16,243 bases of DNA from Odoribacteraceae bacterium (GTDB taxonomy: Bacteria > Bacteroidota > Bacteroidia > Bacteroidales > Marinifilaceae): positions 1 to 16,243 of the forward strand of contig JAITJA010000211.1 of the NCBI GenBank assembly GCA_031279175.1. The letters are read 5' to 3'. Shown piece after piece: positions 1 through 7,646 of this stretch. The first letter of the stretch is position 1, and the number at the start of each line of letters is the position of its first letter. Below the pieces are notes generated by a model that was not told the DNA's origin, searched no databases, and was given only the letters and a program-made list of their open reading frames with translations. The position numbers were made by a program, and so were the translations under genes.

Positions 1-293
1 AGCTCGCGAAAGCTTCCCGCGGCTCGCGAGAGACCCTCGCGAGCTCGCGAAGGCTTCTCGCGGGGCGCGGGGCCTGTTCGCGAGCCCGCGACGGCCATTT
101 TCCACCGCGCGAACTGACATTGCACGCTCGCGACACCCCGTTTCATGCCGGTATCCGCCACTCGACGGCCCGCGAGCGCGCGCCGCGTGTCATTTCCCGC
201 CGTTCGCGACGCCGCGACGCCCTCCCGCGTGCCGGTTTTCGTCTTTCGCGACGCCGCGCACCCCCCTCGCGTTCCGTTTCCCGACGCGCGCGA
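1..293. repeat. Degenerate 41-42 bp tandem array, TCGCGA-rich
   Basis: A YTCGCGA or CCCGCGA word recurs at about 3, 44, 85, 127, 169, 203, 245 and 287. The steps are 41, 41, 42, 42, 34, 42 and 42 bp, so one unit appears shortened by 8 bp. The best copies are 1-22 against 42-63 (20 of 22 bases identical by eye) and 203-216 against 245-258 (14 of 14, TTCGCGACGCCGCG). Units between 158 and 283 end in T-rich blocks such as TTTCCCG or TTTTCG. Short frames are open here (for example 145-330, plus), but they only reflect GC-rich repeats without stops, and I do not call a gene. Function is unknown; a decayed minisatellite or a phased set of protein-binding sites are both possible. Confidence 0.6.
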
Positions 294-431
294 AATCGCG
301 GTAGGGCCCCGCGGCCCGCGGCCCGCTTAAGAAATATTTAACTAAACCTTCACGAATCTCCCCGGCGATCGCGGACGCTCGCGGGTGGTCGTCCGCGAAC
401 GGGACGAGGGCCCCGCGGCGCGCGGAGCATG
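294..431. other. Gene-free GC-rich spacer with one AT-rich patch
   Basis: No convincing coding sequence. The word AGGGCCCCGCGGC occurs at about 303 and again near 407. Between them is an AT-rich patch at 328-350 containing GAAATATTTA (331-340), one base different from the GAAATATTTC palindrome of the repeats at the right end of the window. The patch is conspicuous in such GC-rich DNA. No promoter could be assigned to it. Confidence 0.4.
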
Positions 432-460
432 TAAAAAGAGGTTGCCCGGGGACAACCTCT
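432..460 (-). terminator. Rho-independent terminator of the thioredoxin-domain gene
   Basis: On the minus strand an 8 bp stem (AGAGGTTG pairing with CAACCTCT) closes an 8-base loop and is followed directly by TTTTT. It lies about 28 bases past the stop codon of the minus-strand gene 489-2633, which is the expected place and orientation. Confidence 0.8.
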
Positions 461-488
461 ATAAAAGCGCGGCGGGGACGCCGGTGAG

Positions 489-2633
489 TTACTCGCCCCC
501 CTCCTTTTCCTCGAACATGCCGGTCAGGATATTCTTGTACTCCTCCACGGCGAGCCGGTTTTGCAGCTCGTCGGCCATCTTTTTCAGGGTCTCGATCTTC
601 CCGGTAGTATGCTGTTTCAGGTAATCAAGCGTGAAGATCGCGACGTCGATACTCTCTCTCGTCAAGTTTTTCAGTGCCTTCGCGGCCACCTTCAGCAGCT
701 TGTCCGGGTCACCGGCGGCGACGGCGTTCGCGATGTCGATACAGGCGAACAACTCCTTTCGCCCGGCGAGCTTGTACGGCGCGATCTCCTTTTTCATCGC
801 CAGGATCTCGCCCGGCGCGGGCTTCTCCTTCCCGAGCAACACCGGGAGAAGCCTTCTCTTGTAGACGAGGGCAATTTTTTCGTCGACGGCCCGCTTGCCG
901 ACGGAGGCATTGAACGCCTTCCGGTGTTCCAGCAGGTAGTTGAACGCGTCGGAGTCGCGGCCACAGAATTCATCGTCCTCGTAGAGAAACCAGAGGGCCG
1001 CGCTCGTCCGCTCGTCGTCGGTCAGGAGCGGGTCGAGCGCGTCGTAAACCTCGCGAGCCTTGTCCGCGTCATGGAAATCGATCAACCGGGCGAGGTACTC
1101 GAGGAGAAACTCCTTGTCGCCCGCCCCGGGAGCATTTTCCTTGTCGCTCGCGATGGCAGCATACTTCTTGTCGAGCGCGCTGGATGCCGTCGCGTCGTCC
1201 AGCCCCTTCCTTGCCTCCTCGACGATGTTATCGGAAGCGCCGATGATCTTGTGCTGCACGGAGCCATCCGGGTTCAGGACGAGGAAGGTCGGTAAGACCT
1301 TCACGCCGTATCGCGTCATGATGCCGGGGCCCTCGCCCTGCTCCATGTCATACTTGACGCTGATGAAATGATCGTTGAAGAAATCCCCGACTTCCGGTCG
1401 CGTGAAGACGGTGTTCGCCATGTAAATACAGGGGCCGCACCACGTCGCGTGGCAATCGACGAAGAGAAATTTTTTCTCCCTCTTGGCCTTGTCGAGGGCC
1501 GCCGCCAGGGAGAGCTCTTCCCAGTAGACCCCCGTCGCGGCGGCCTTCTTGAACTGCGCGAAATAGATTTCCAGCGCGGGTTTGATATCCGCGATTCGCT
1601 CTTCCGGGACCTTGCTGATCATCACGTCACCGATCGTCGCGATCTTGGCCATCATCGCCTTCTCCTCCTTGTCGATCTTCCCGAAGATGACGGTAAAGCC
1701 CAGCAGCTCGTCCATGGAGAGGGCGTTCGCGTTCTCGGCGACCAGGTCAATGACGCGGGAGAAACCGGCGCCCGAGGAGATGGCGTCGGCGATCTTCAAC
1801 TTGACCTCCATCGCGACGCCGGGGATGATCGCCTGCCGGTCGACCCGGGCATGGATACTGGCGAGCAACCGGTCGCCGCTGTCGCTTTTCGCTCCCAGCG
1901 TGATATAATTATTCAGCAGGCTGACGCAGGTCTCGTTCATGAAATCGTTCACGGCCTGCTTGCCGATACTCTTTTCCAGCTGCTCGCGGTGCTGCTCGAC
2001 GAAGTCCATCATCTCGAGGGTATTCTTCTTGATGAGCGGCCAGTAGGTAGCGGAAAGCTTTTCCGTCGTTGTCAGGCTACCGAGCAGCTCTTCCTTGATC
2101 CGGGGGGCGATCTCCCTGTCGCCGGCCCCTTCCAGGGCCAGGAGATAGGCGAGCTTGCGTTCCTTTTTCATCTTTCCCGAGCGGAATTCTTTTTCCAGGA
2201 GGAAGAGCGAGTTCTTCGGGTCCAGGCCTGGCTCCACGCGCGCGATGAACGATTGCAAGTCGCTAGCGCCGACCACGCGATGCTGCAAATTGCCATTCGC
2301 GTCAAGGAAGAGGAAGGTCGGGTAGGAGCGCACGTTGTACCTCTTGGCGATCTCGAGGCCCTCGCCCTTTTCCATGTCAAACTCGACGCAGACGAAGTGC
2401 TTGTTGAAGAAGTCGCCCGCCTCTTTCAGCGGGAAGACGGTATTCGACATGTATTTGCAAGGCCCGCACCATGTAGTCTGGCAATCGACCATGACCAACC
2501 GGGATTCCGCCCGCGCGCTTTCTAATGCCTGTGCCAGCGTGACGTCCCGGAAATTGACCCCCTGGGAGTAGACCGGGAGGCGCGACAGGAGAATGCCTGA
2601 CAGGATAACAAGTAACATGATTCTTTTTCTCAT
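489..2633 (-). CDS. Secreted protein with two tandem thioredoxin domains
   Basis: A 714-residue protein. Residues 1-24 look like a signal peptide: basic MRKR, a hydrophobic run, then VYSQG; no lipobox cysteine, so a periplasmic or secreted location is inferred. Each half has a thioredoxin fold followed by a mostly helical region. Redox motifs WCGPC lie at 55-59 and 398-402, and the cis-proline equivalents at Pro105 (YPTF) and Pro448 (LPTF). The halves align well through the thioredoxin part (GDFFN.HF, DME.GEG, QH...GASD), showing an internal duplication. The family is that of thiol-disulphide oxidoreductases of the thioredoxin_7/DsbD-gamma type; the partner is unknown. Start: ATG at 2631-2633, which gives a full signal peptide. 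No strong promoter box is seen; TATCATCG at 2671-2678 (minus) is a weak candidate. Its terminator is at 432-460. It lies 104 bp downstream of the flavoprotein gene on the same strand, so co-transcription is possible. Confidence 0.88.
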   Translation of the reverse strand: MRKRIMLLVILSGILLSRLPVYSQGVNFRDVTLAQALESARAESRLVMVDCQTTWCGPCKYMSNTVFPLKEAGDFFNKHFVCVEFDMEKGEGLEIAKRYNVRSYPTFLFLDANGNLQHRVVGASDLQSFIARVEPGLDPKNSLFLLEKEFRSGKMKKERKLAYLLALEGAGDREIAPRIKEELLGSLTTTEKLSATYWPLIKKNTLEMMDFVEQHREQLEKSIGKQAVNDFMNETCVSLLNNYITLGAKSDSGDRLLASIHARVDRQAIIPGVAMEVKLKIADAISSGAGFSRVIDLVAENANALSMDELLGFTVIFGKIDKEEKAMMAKIATIGDVMISKVPEERIADIKPALEIYFAQFKKAAATGVYWEELSLAAALDKAKREKKFLFVDCHATWCGPCIYMANTVFTRPEVGDFFNDHFISVKYDMEQGEGPGIMTRYGVKVLPTFLVLNPDGSVQHKIIGASDNIVEEARKGLDDATASSALDKKYAAIASDKENAPGAGDKEFLLEYLARLIDFHDADKAREVYDALDPLLTDDERTSAALWFLYEDDEFCGRDSDAFNYLLEHRKAFNASVGKRAVDEKIALVYKRRLLPVLLGKEKPAPGEILAMKKEIAPYKLAGRKELFACIDIANAVAAGDPDKLLKVAAKALKNLTRESIDVAIFTLDYLKQHTTGKIETLKKMADELQNRLAVEEYKNILTGMFEEKEGGE

Positions 2634-2700
2634 ATGGTATCTTTTTTAAGGGTGATCTGAAAATCCTTCGCGATGATACGAAATAATTCCCGGGTGGCCA

Positions 2701-2724
2701 CGCGACTTGTCGCGCTTTCGCGCT
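2701..2724. other. Two small adjacent hairpins between flavoprotein and thioredoxin genes
   Basis: CGCGACTTGTCGCG (2701-2714) is an inverted repeat with 5-6 bp arms. GCGCTTTCGCGC, just beside it and overlapping its last bases, can form a 4 bp stem that on the minus strand has a GAAA loop. Neither is followed by a T tract on the minus strand, so they are not a classical terminator. They could pause polymerase, stabilise an mRNA end, or be chance in CGCG-rich DNA. Confidence 0.3.
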
Positions 2725-2737
2725 CGCGGGGGGAGGG

Positions 2738-3673
2738 TTACCGGCTGATTTCCGTTCGCGCCCGCTCGTACTCGTTGATGATCTCCTCCATCACCCCTGC
2801 CGCGTCCTGCTCGCGCCGGAAGAGGCTGGCGACCTGCCCGATCTCCAGCTCGCCCGCCGAGAGATCCCCCTCGAAGATGCCTTTTCGCGAACGCCCGCGG
2901 CCCAGCAGTTCCCGCAGCTCGTCCGCCGACGCCCCGCGCGCTTCTGCCTCCTCGACGGCCGTCATGAAATCGCCTTTCACCAACCGCGTCGGCGCGAGCT
3001 TCTTCAACAGCAGGCGGGTATCCCCCTCCTCCAGCGAGAGACACAGGCGCTTGAAGTTCTCGTGCGCCGAACTTTCCCGCGTCAACGCGAAGCGCGTGCC
3101 GACCTGTACTCCTTCCGCGCCCAGCGCCATCGCCGCCAGCATACCCCGGCCCGTGCCGATCCCCCCGGCGGCCAGCAACGGGAGCGTCGTCACGCGGCGC
3201 GCCGCCGGCACTAGGCACATGGTCGTCGTCTCTTCCCGCCCGTTGTGCCCCCCGGCCTCGAATCCCTCGACGACAACCGCGTCAACGCCTGCCTCCTCGC
3301 ATTTCGCGACAAATCGCGAGCTGCTCGCCACGTGCGCCACGATAACGCCTTTCTCCCGGAAAAAAGCGGTCCACGTCCGCGGGCTCCCTGCCGACGTGAA
3401 GACGATCCTCACGCCTTCCTCGACGATTACCCGCGCCAGCTCTCCCGTCTCGCGATTGGCCAGCGGGAGGTTCACCCCAAACGGGCGATCGGTCGCCTGG
3501 CGACAACGCCGCACGTGCTCCCGCAGTACTTCCGCCGTCATCGATCCCGCGCCAAGTAGCCCGAGACCACCGGCATTACTTACCGCCGACGCCAAACGCC
3601 AGCCACTGCACCAAACCATCCCACCTTGCACTACCGGGTAGCGCGTCCCGAATAATTCACATACTCTGTTCAT
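2738..3673 (-). CDS. FMN-dependent oxidoreductase, FabK / nitronate monooxygenase family
   Basis: A 311-residue TIM-barrel flavoprotein. Family motifs seen: PVVQGGM at 13-19, NAGGLG at 33-38, EGFEAGGHNG at 136-145 with the conserved His143, and the phosphate-binding stretch LLAAGGIGTGRG at 167-178 followed by GAEGVQVGTRF (185-195). FabK enzymes reduce enoyl-ACP in fatty acid synthesis; related nitronate monooxygenases oxidise alkyl nitronates. EGxEAGGHxG and the length near 310-325 fit either, and FabK is slightly favoured by the overall pattern, so I give no symbol. The frame stays open upstream to 4483, but that part runs antisense to the peptidase gene. The ATG at 3671-3673 is chosen because PVVQGGM then sits near the N-terminus, as usual, and a TATCTTCG promoter box lies 24 bases upstream. 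No signal peptide, so cytoplasmic. Confidence 0.87.
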   Translation of the reverse strand: MNRVCELFGTRYPVVQGGMVWCSGWRLASAVSNAGGLGLLGAGSMTAEVLREHVRRCRQATDRPFGVNLPLANRETGELARVIVEEGVRIVFTSAGSPRTWTAFFREKGVIVAHVASSSRFVAKCEEAGVDAVVVEGFEAGGHNGREETTTMCLVPAARRVTTLPLLAAGGIGTGRGMLAAMALGAEGVQVGTRFALTRESSAHENFKRLCLSLEEGDTRLLLKKLAPTRLVKGDFMTAVEEAEARGASADELRELLGRGRSRKGIFEGDLSAGELEIGQVASLFRREQDAAGVMEEIINEYERARTEISR

Positions 3674-3697
3674 CTTTTCTCTTTTTAATTTCGCTCG

Positions 3698-3705
3698 CGA
3701 AGATA
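3698..3705 (-). promoter_or_regulatory. -7 promoter box of the FabK-like gene (TATCTTCG)
   Basis: TATCTTCG on the minus strand, 24 bases before the ATG. It matches the TAnnTTCG form seen at seven starts in this window and is one base from the Bacteroidota consensus TAnnTTTG. No convincing -33 TTG was found at the usual distance. Confidence 0.55.
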
Positions 3706-3793
3706 CGCCAATCAGCCCCGCGAGAGGGCCGCCAGGCAGGGAAATCTTCCCGACAACCAGGCATGGTTGGCCGCCAATTTTGCTCCCGTTTAC

Positions 3794-3801
3794 TACCTTC
3801 G
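3794..3801 (+). promoter_or_regulatory. -7 promoter box of the M3 peptidase gene (TACCTTCG)
   Basis: TACCTTCG lies 17 bases before the ATG at 3819. A TTG at 3767-3769 is 24 bases upstream, slightly far for a -33 element. With the opposite box at 3698-3705 it forms a compact divergent promoter region. Confidence 0.55.
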
Positions 3802-3818
3802 CGGCAAATACACGACCA

Positions 3819-5831
3819 ATGAATACAAGAGATCGCGCGGGCGAGAACCCGCTACTGGAAAACAACGCGCCGTACGGCGCGCCGGCGTTCGACCGGATAC
3901 GCGTGGAGCATTTCGAACCGGCCATCGAGAGGGCCATCGAGAGGGCGCGGGAAGAGGTCAATCGAGTGGCCAACGCGCCGGGAGTTGCCACGTTCGAGAA
4001 TACCATCGAGGCCCTGGAGAAGAGCGGCGAGATGCTGGAGCGCGTCGCCTCCATCTTTTTTAACCTGAACGCCGCGGCTACCAGCGACGAGATGCAGGAG
4101 GTGGCGCGCCGCGTGGCGCCGGCACTGGCCGCCTTCCAACACGAGGTGCACGCCAACCGGGCGCTCTTCGCGCGGGTAAAGCAGGCGCGAGAGAATGTCA
4201 CCGGGGAGATGTCTCCCGAGCAACGCGCGCTGCTCGAACGTACCTGGCGCGCCTTTATCGAGGGGGGCGCGAATATCGAGGGGCCGGGACGCGAACGTTT
4301 CAAGGAGATCGTCATCGAGCTGTCGCGGTTATCGCTCGACTTCGAGCGGATGGTGCTGGCCGACACGAACGCGTTCGCGCTGCACGTGACCGACGAGGCG
4401 CGGCTCTCCGGCCTGCCGGACGGGGCGCGTGACGCTGCTGCCGCCGCCGCCGCCGGAAGGGGCCTGGATGGATGGCTGTTCACGCTCCACGAGCCGGTTT
4501 ACGTCCCCTTCATGAAGTATGCCGACGACCGCGCGGCGCGGGAAGAGATGTATCGCGCTCGCTCCTCGCGCGGCATGAAGGGAGACGAGAACGATACCCG
4601 CGAGGTGATCCGGAAGATCACCGCGACGCGCCTCGAGAAAGCCCGGCTACTGGGACATGATAACCACGCCGCGCGGGTGCTCGTCGACAGGATGGCAGGC
4701 AGCCCGGCAACCGTTAACCGGTTTATCGACGAGCTGCTGACGCCCGCGCGGGAGGCCGCCGAAAGGGAACTACGGGAGGTGGCCGCGAGCGCCGGGGGCG
4801 ACCTGCAAGCGTGGGACTGGAGCTATCACGCCAACAAGCTGAAACGACAACGCTTCGCTATCGACGACGAGATGACGCGGCCCTATTTCCAGCTGGAACG
4901 CGTGCAAGCGGGTATCTTCGACCTCGCGCGACGGTTGTATGGCGTCACCTTCCGCCCCGTCGACGTGCCGCTTTATCACGAGGAGACGCGTTGCTTCGAG
5001 GCGCTTGACGGGGACGACTTCCTGGCGTTGCTTTATCTCGACTATTTCCCGCGCGAGAACAAGGGGGGCGGGGCATGGATGACTTGCTTCCGGGAGCAGG
5101 CCGGGGCGACGCGACCGCTGGTGTCTATCGTGATGAACCTCCCGCGCCCGGCCGGCGGTAAGCCCTCGTTGCTGTCGTTCGACGAGGTGACGACCTTCCT
5201 GCACGAGTTTGGTCACGCCCTGCACGCCATGTTGAGCCGCTGCGCGTACGCCTCGACTTCCGGCACAAACGTTTACCGGGATTTCGTCGAGCTGCCCTCG
5301 CAGGTCATGGAGAACTGGGCGCTGGAGAAGGAGTGGCTCGACACGTGGGCCGCGCATCACGAGACGGGCGAGAAGATCCCGGGGGAGCTGGTCGAGAAGA
5401 TCCGGCTCTCGAGCCGCTTCGCGAGCGGGTATGCCTGCTGCCGGCAACTGGGCCTGGCAATGATCGACATGGCCTGGCACTCGATCACGACGCCCGTCAC
5501 CGGTCCCGTCGAGGATTTCGAACGCCGCGCCGCCGCCCGCGCCGCGCTGTTGCCACCGGTAGAGGGCACTTCTGTCTCTCCCGCGTTCACGCATGTTTTC
5601 AGTGGCGGGTACGCCGCCGGGTACTACGGCTACAAGTGGGCGGAGGTGCTGGACGCGGACGCTTTCTCGCTGTTCAAGCGCGACGGGATATTTAATCCCG
5701 CGACTGCCGCCGCCTTCCGCGAGCATGTCCTGGAAAAGGGCGGGTCGGAACACCCGATGACGCTCTACAAGCGATTCCGCGGGGCAGAACCCTCTATCAC
5801 TCCCCTGCTGGAACGGGAAGGATGGCAATGA
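3819..5831 (+). CDS. dcp: M3-family zinc oligopeptidase, dipeptidyl carboxypeptidase-like
   Basis: A 670-residue protein, close to the 680 of E. coli Dcp and oligopeptidase A. The zinc site is LHEFGHALH at 461-469 (ligands His462 and His466, catalytic Glu463), with the third ligand probably Glu491 in FVELPSQVMENW. SGTN.YRDFVELPSQ resembles Dcp more than thimet oligopeptidase. The N-terminal half is helical, as in the clam-shell M3 fold. It contains a run of alanines (about 206-212), perhaps a low-complexity loop. No signal peptide, so probably cytoplasmic, releasing C-terminal dipeptides or trimming short peptides. A TTG in frame at 3780 would add 13 residues; ATG 3819 is preferred because it follows the promoter box at 3794-3801. 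The leader has no Shine-Dalgarno motif. Transcribed away from the FabK-like gene; the next gene, cysK, converges on it. No terminator with a T tract is seen on this strand. Confidence 0.93.
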   Translation: MNTRDRAGENPLLENNAPYGAPAFDRIRVEHFEPAIERAIERAREEVNRVANAPGVATFENTIEALEKSGEMLERVASIFFNLNAAATSDEMQEVARRVAPALAAFQHEVHANRALFARVKQARENVTGEMSPEQRALLERTWRAFIEGGANIEGPGRERFKEIVIELSRLSLDFERMVLADTNAFALHVTDEARLSGLPDGARDAAAAAAAGRGLDGWLFTLHEPVYVPFMKYADDRAAREEMYRARSSRGMKGDENDTREVIRKITATRLEKARLLGHDNHAARVLVDRMAGSPATVNRFIDELLTPAREAAERELREVAASAGGDLQAWDWSYHANKLKRQRFAIDDEMTRPYFQLERVQAGIFDLARRLYGVTFRPVDVPLYHEETRCFEALDGDDFLALLYLDYFPRENKGGGAWMTCFREQAGATRPLVSIVMNLPRPAGGKPSLLSFDEVTTFLHEFGHALHAMLSRCAYASTSGTNVYRDFVELPSQVMENWALEKEWLDTWAAHHETGEKIPGELVEKIRLSSRFASGYACCRQLGLAMIDMAWHSITTPVTGPVEDFERRAAARAALLPPVEGTSVSPAFTHVFSGGYAAGYYGYKWAEVLDADAFSLFKRDGIFNPATAAAFREHVLEKGGSEHPMTLYKRFRGAEPSITPLLEREGWQ

Positions 5832-5854
5832 GTATGCATTGATCCCCGCCAGGA

Positions 5855-5885
5855 TAAAAAAAAGACCCCGCGCGCGGCGGGGTCT
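5855..5885 (-). terminator. Rho-independent terminator of cysK
   Basis: AGACCCCGC (5863-5871) pairs with GCGGGGTCT (5877-5885), a perfect 9 bp stem with a 5-base loop. On the minus strand it is followed by eight T residues (plus-strand A run 5855-5862). It lies about 26 bases past the cysK stop. On the plus strand there is no T run, so it serves the dcp-like gene poorly if at all. Confidence 0.9.
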
Positions 5886-5911
5886 CGACCAGCACGTGGT
5901 CTGACTGGAAA

Positions 5912-6859
5912 CTATAAGGGGTACTCATCAAAAGCGTAGAGAATTGTAGAGAGGTAACGTTCGCCGGTGTCGGGAAGAATAACGACGATGTTCTTGTTCG
6001 CGTTACCTGGTCGAGAGGCAACCAGCGCGGCGGCGAACGCGGCGGCGCCTGATGATATACCGACTAATAATCCTTCTGTCCTTGCCAACTCGCGACTGGC
6101 GCGTATGGCGTCGTCATTCGAGACGGCAATGACCTCGTCGATCACGTCGCGATTGTAATTGCGCGGGACGAAACCAGCGCCAATGCCCTGTATCTTGTGC
6201 GGGCCGGGAGCACCACCCGAGAGGACGGGAGAATCCGACGGCTCGACGGCAACGACCTGCACGGAAGGTTTTAACTCCTTGAGCCGTTTCCCGGCGCCAC
6301 TGACCGTGCCGCCCGTGCCAACGCCGGAGACCAGTATGTCGACCTGCCCGCCGGTATCTTGCCAGATCTCCTCGCCCGTCGCGCGGTAATGCACTGCCGG
6401 GTTGGCCGGGTTATCGAACTGCTGGAGGATGACGGCGCCCGGGGTCTCCTCGCGCAGGGCCTCCGCGCGGGCGATCGCTCCCTTCATGCCCTCCGCTCCC
6501 GGCGTCAGGACGAGGTTTGCCCCGAGGGCCTTGAGTAGATTCCTCCGTTCGAGACTCATCGTCTCCGGCATCGTCAGCACGAGGCTATACCCCTTCGCCG
6601 CCGACACGAAAGCCAGCCCCACGCCGGTGTTCCCGCTGGTCGGCTCGATGATCGTCGCGCCCGGGCGCAATATCCCGCCCTGCTCCGCGTCCTCGATCAT
6701 CGCGAGCGCTATGCGATCCTTCACGCTCCCTGCCGGGTTAAAATATTCAAGCTTGGCGATCAACCGCGCGGGAATGGCGCGGGATTGCCGGTAGGCGGCT
6801 AACTCCAGGAGGGGGGTGTTGCCGACAAGATCCGTTAGTCTAGAAAATATCTTTGCCAT
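5912..6859 (-). CDS. cysK: Cysteine synthase (O-acetylserine sulfhydrylase)
   Basis: A 315-residue fold-type II PLP enzyme making cysteine from O-acetylserine and sulfide in the cytoplasm. The PLP lysine is Lys47 in NPAGSVKDRIA. The substrate loop PTSGNTG is at 73-79. Also seen are GVGTGGTVSGAG (phosphate cup), GIGAGFVP and GISSGAAAFAA. The length is typical. The frame is open up to a GTG at 6916 and also has an ATG at 6863-6865. ATG 6857-6859 is chosen because MAKI..LTDLVGNTPLLEL is the usual CysK start, and the promoter box at 6882-6889 would lie inside a GTG-started frame; the ATG two codons upstream is nearly as good. A strong terminator follows at 5855-5885, so it is probably monocistronic. 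The partner enzyme CysE is nearby (7647-8516), separated by a response regulator on the other strand. Confidence 0.96.
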   Translation of the reverse strand: MAKIFSRLTDLVGNTPLLELAAYRQSRAIPARLIAKLEYFNPAGSVKDRIALAMIEDAEQGGILRPGATIIEPTSGNTGVGLAFVSAAKGYSLVLTMPETMSLERRNLLKALGANLVLTPGAEGMKGAIARAEALREETPGAVILQQFDNPANPAVHYRATGEEIWQDTGGQVDILVSGVGTGGTVSGAGKRLKELKPSVQVVAVEPSDSPVLSGGAPGPHKIQGIGAGFVPRNYNRDVIDEVIAVSNDDAIRASRELARTEGLLVGISSGAAAFAAALVASRPGNANKNIVVILPDTGERYLSTILYAFDEYPL

Positions 6860-6881
6860 AATCATTGTGATTTGTTCACCG

Positions 6882-6912
6882 CGAAAGTAGGGCGGGGCGC
6901 GGGGCGCCACAA
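6882..6912 (-). promoter_or_regulatory. cysK promoter: TTG, 20-base spacer, TACTTTCG
   Basis: On the minus strand TACTTTCG (6882-6889) lies 22 bases before the chosen ATG. A TTG (plus-strand CAA at 6910-6912) lies 20 bases upstream of it. This is the best -33/-7 pair in the window and fits the Bacteroidota TTG-N17-23-TAnnTTTG layout. The spacer is unusually GC-rich (GGCGCCCCGCGCCCCGCCC). Confidence 0.62.
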
Positions 6913-6966
6913 TCACACGTTTATGGTATTTCGCGAGACGACGGGGAGAGCGGGACGCTTATTCCA

Positions 6967-6974
6967 TACATTCG
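6967..6974 (+). promoter_or_regulatory. -7 promoter box of the response regulator (TACATTCG)
   Basis: TACATTCG lies 19 bases before the ATG at 6994. The leader also has AGGAAG just upstream of the start, the only Shine-Dalgarno-like motif noticed among the genes here. No clear -33 TTG. Confidence 0.5.
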
Positions 6975-6993
6975 CGGGAAAAAACAGGAAGAC

Positions 6994-7635
6994 ATGACAC
7001 GACCTTTTATCTTGGCCGACAACCAGTATATCACGCGTACCGGCGTCGCCGCGTTGCTCGAGCGGCAGGGAATGACGAGAATCATCGAACGGGCCTCGTC
7101 GCCCGCGGAACTGATGGGCGCGTTGTCGCGTTACCCGGACGCGGTGGTGGTGCTGGACTACACGTTGTTTGGCTTTACCGACGCGCAGATGATGAACGTG
7201 AACCAGAAGTATCGACAGTCGTTGTGGGTGCTTTTCTCTGACGAGCTGTCGCGGGGTTTCCTCCGGCAAGTGCTGCTCTCGGGGCAACGCTTTAGCGTGG
7301 TCATGAAGACCGACGCGGAGGAGGAGATCATCGCGGTGCTGGCGGCCGCGACGCGCGACGAGATTTGCCTGTGCGAACATGCCGGTCGGCTGCTCGCCGG
7401 TGAACCGGTAAGGGACGTCCCCGGCGTGCTGACGGCAAGCGAACGGGCGGTGCTGCGGGAGATCGCGTTCGGCAAGACAACAAAGGAGATCGCCATCGAA
7501 CAATGCCTGAGCTTCCACACGATCAATACCCATCGCAAGAATATCTTTCGCAAGCTCGGCGTGAATAATGTCCACGACGCGATCAAGTATGCCCTCCGCG
7601 CGGGCGTCATCGACGTGGCAGAGTATTGTATTTGA
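6994..7635 (+). CDS. LuxR/NarL-type response regulator
   Basis: A 213-residue protein. Residues 1-120 resemble a receiver domain: acidic pocket Asp9 (with Asn10 where many have a second acid), candidate phosphorylation site Asp55 in VVVLDYTLF, Ser82 in the switch position and Lys105 in VMKTD. Residues 146-205 are a LuxR-type helix-turn-helix: LTASERAVLREIAFGKTTKE, then EIA, then SFHTINTHRKNIFRKLGVNN, which is very close to the family consensus. A DNA-binding transcription regulator is therefore clear; whether it is phosphorylated is less so. No histidine kinase is next to it, so the partner is unknown. It lies between cysK (divergent) and cysE (convergent, 11 bp between stops). Control of these cysteine genes is possible but is only inferred from position. 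Confidence 0.9.
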   Translation: MTRPFILADNQYITRTGVAALLERQGMTRIIERASSPAELMGALSRYPDAVVVLDYTLFGFTDAQMMNVNQKYRQSLWVLFSDELSRGFLRQVLLSGQRFSVVMKTDAEEEIIAVLAAATRDEICLCEHAGRLLAGEPVRDVPGVLTASERAVLREIAFGKTTKEIAIEQCLSFHTINTHRKNIFRKLGVNNVHDAIKYALRAGVIDVAEYCI

Positions 7636-7646
7636 CCCCGCTTAAC

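Noticed and set aside
120..341. Small Arg- and Ala-rich plus-strand frames in the left array (also 145-330)
   Set aside because: Their 14-residue periodicity is that of the 42 bp DNA repeat. Composition is Arg/Ala/Pro from CG-rich words, and there is no promoter box or conserved motif.
1368..2525. Plus-strand open frame of 385 residues opposite the thioredoxin-domain gene
   Set aside because: It is the mirror of a well supported gene, with no recognisable domain or promoter; long antisense frames are expected in GC-rich DNA.
3674..4483. Upstream extension of the FabK-like frame to a 581-residue protein
   Set aside because: The added part is antisense to the M3 peptidase gene, is low-complexity (Ser, Arg, Ala rich), and the family motif PVVQGGM should lie near the N-terminus.
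5863..5885. Terminator serving both cysK and the M3 peptidase gene
   Set aside because: The T tract is present only on the minus strand; on the plus strand the stem is followed by CGACC.
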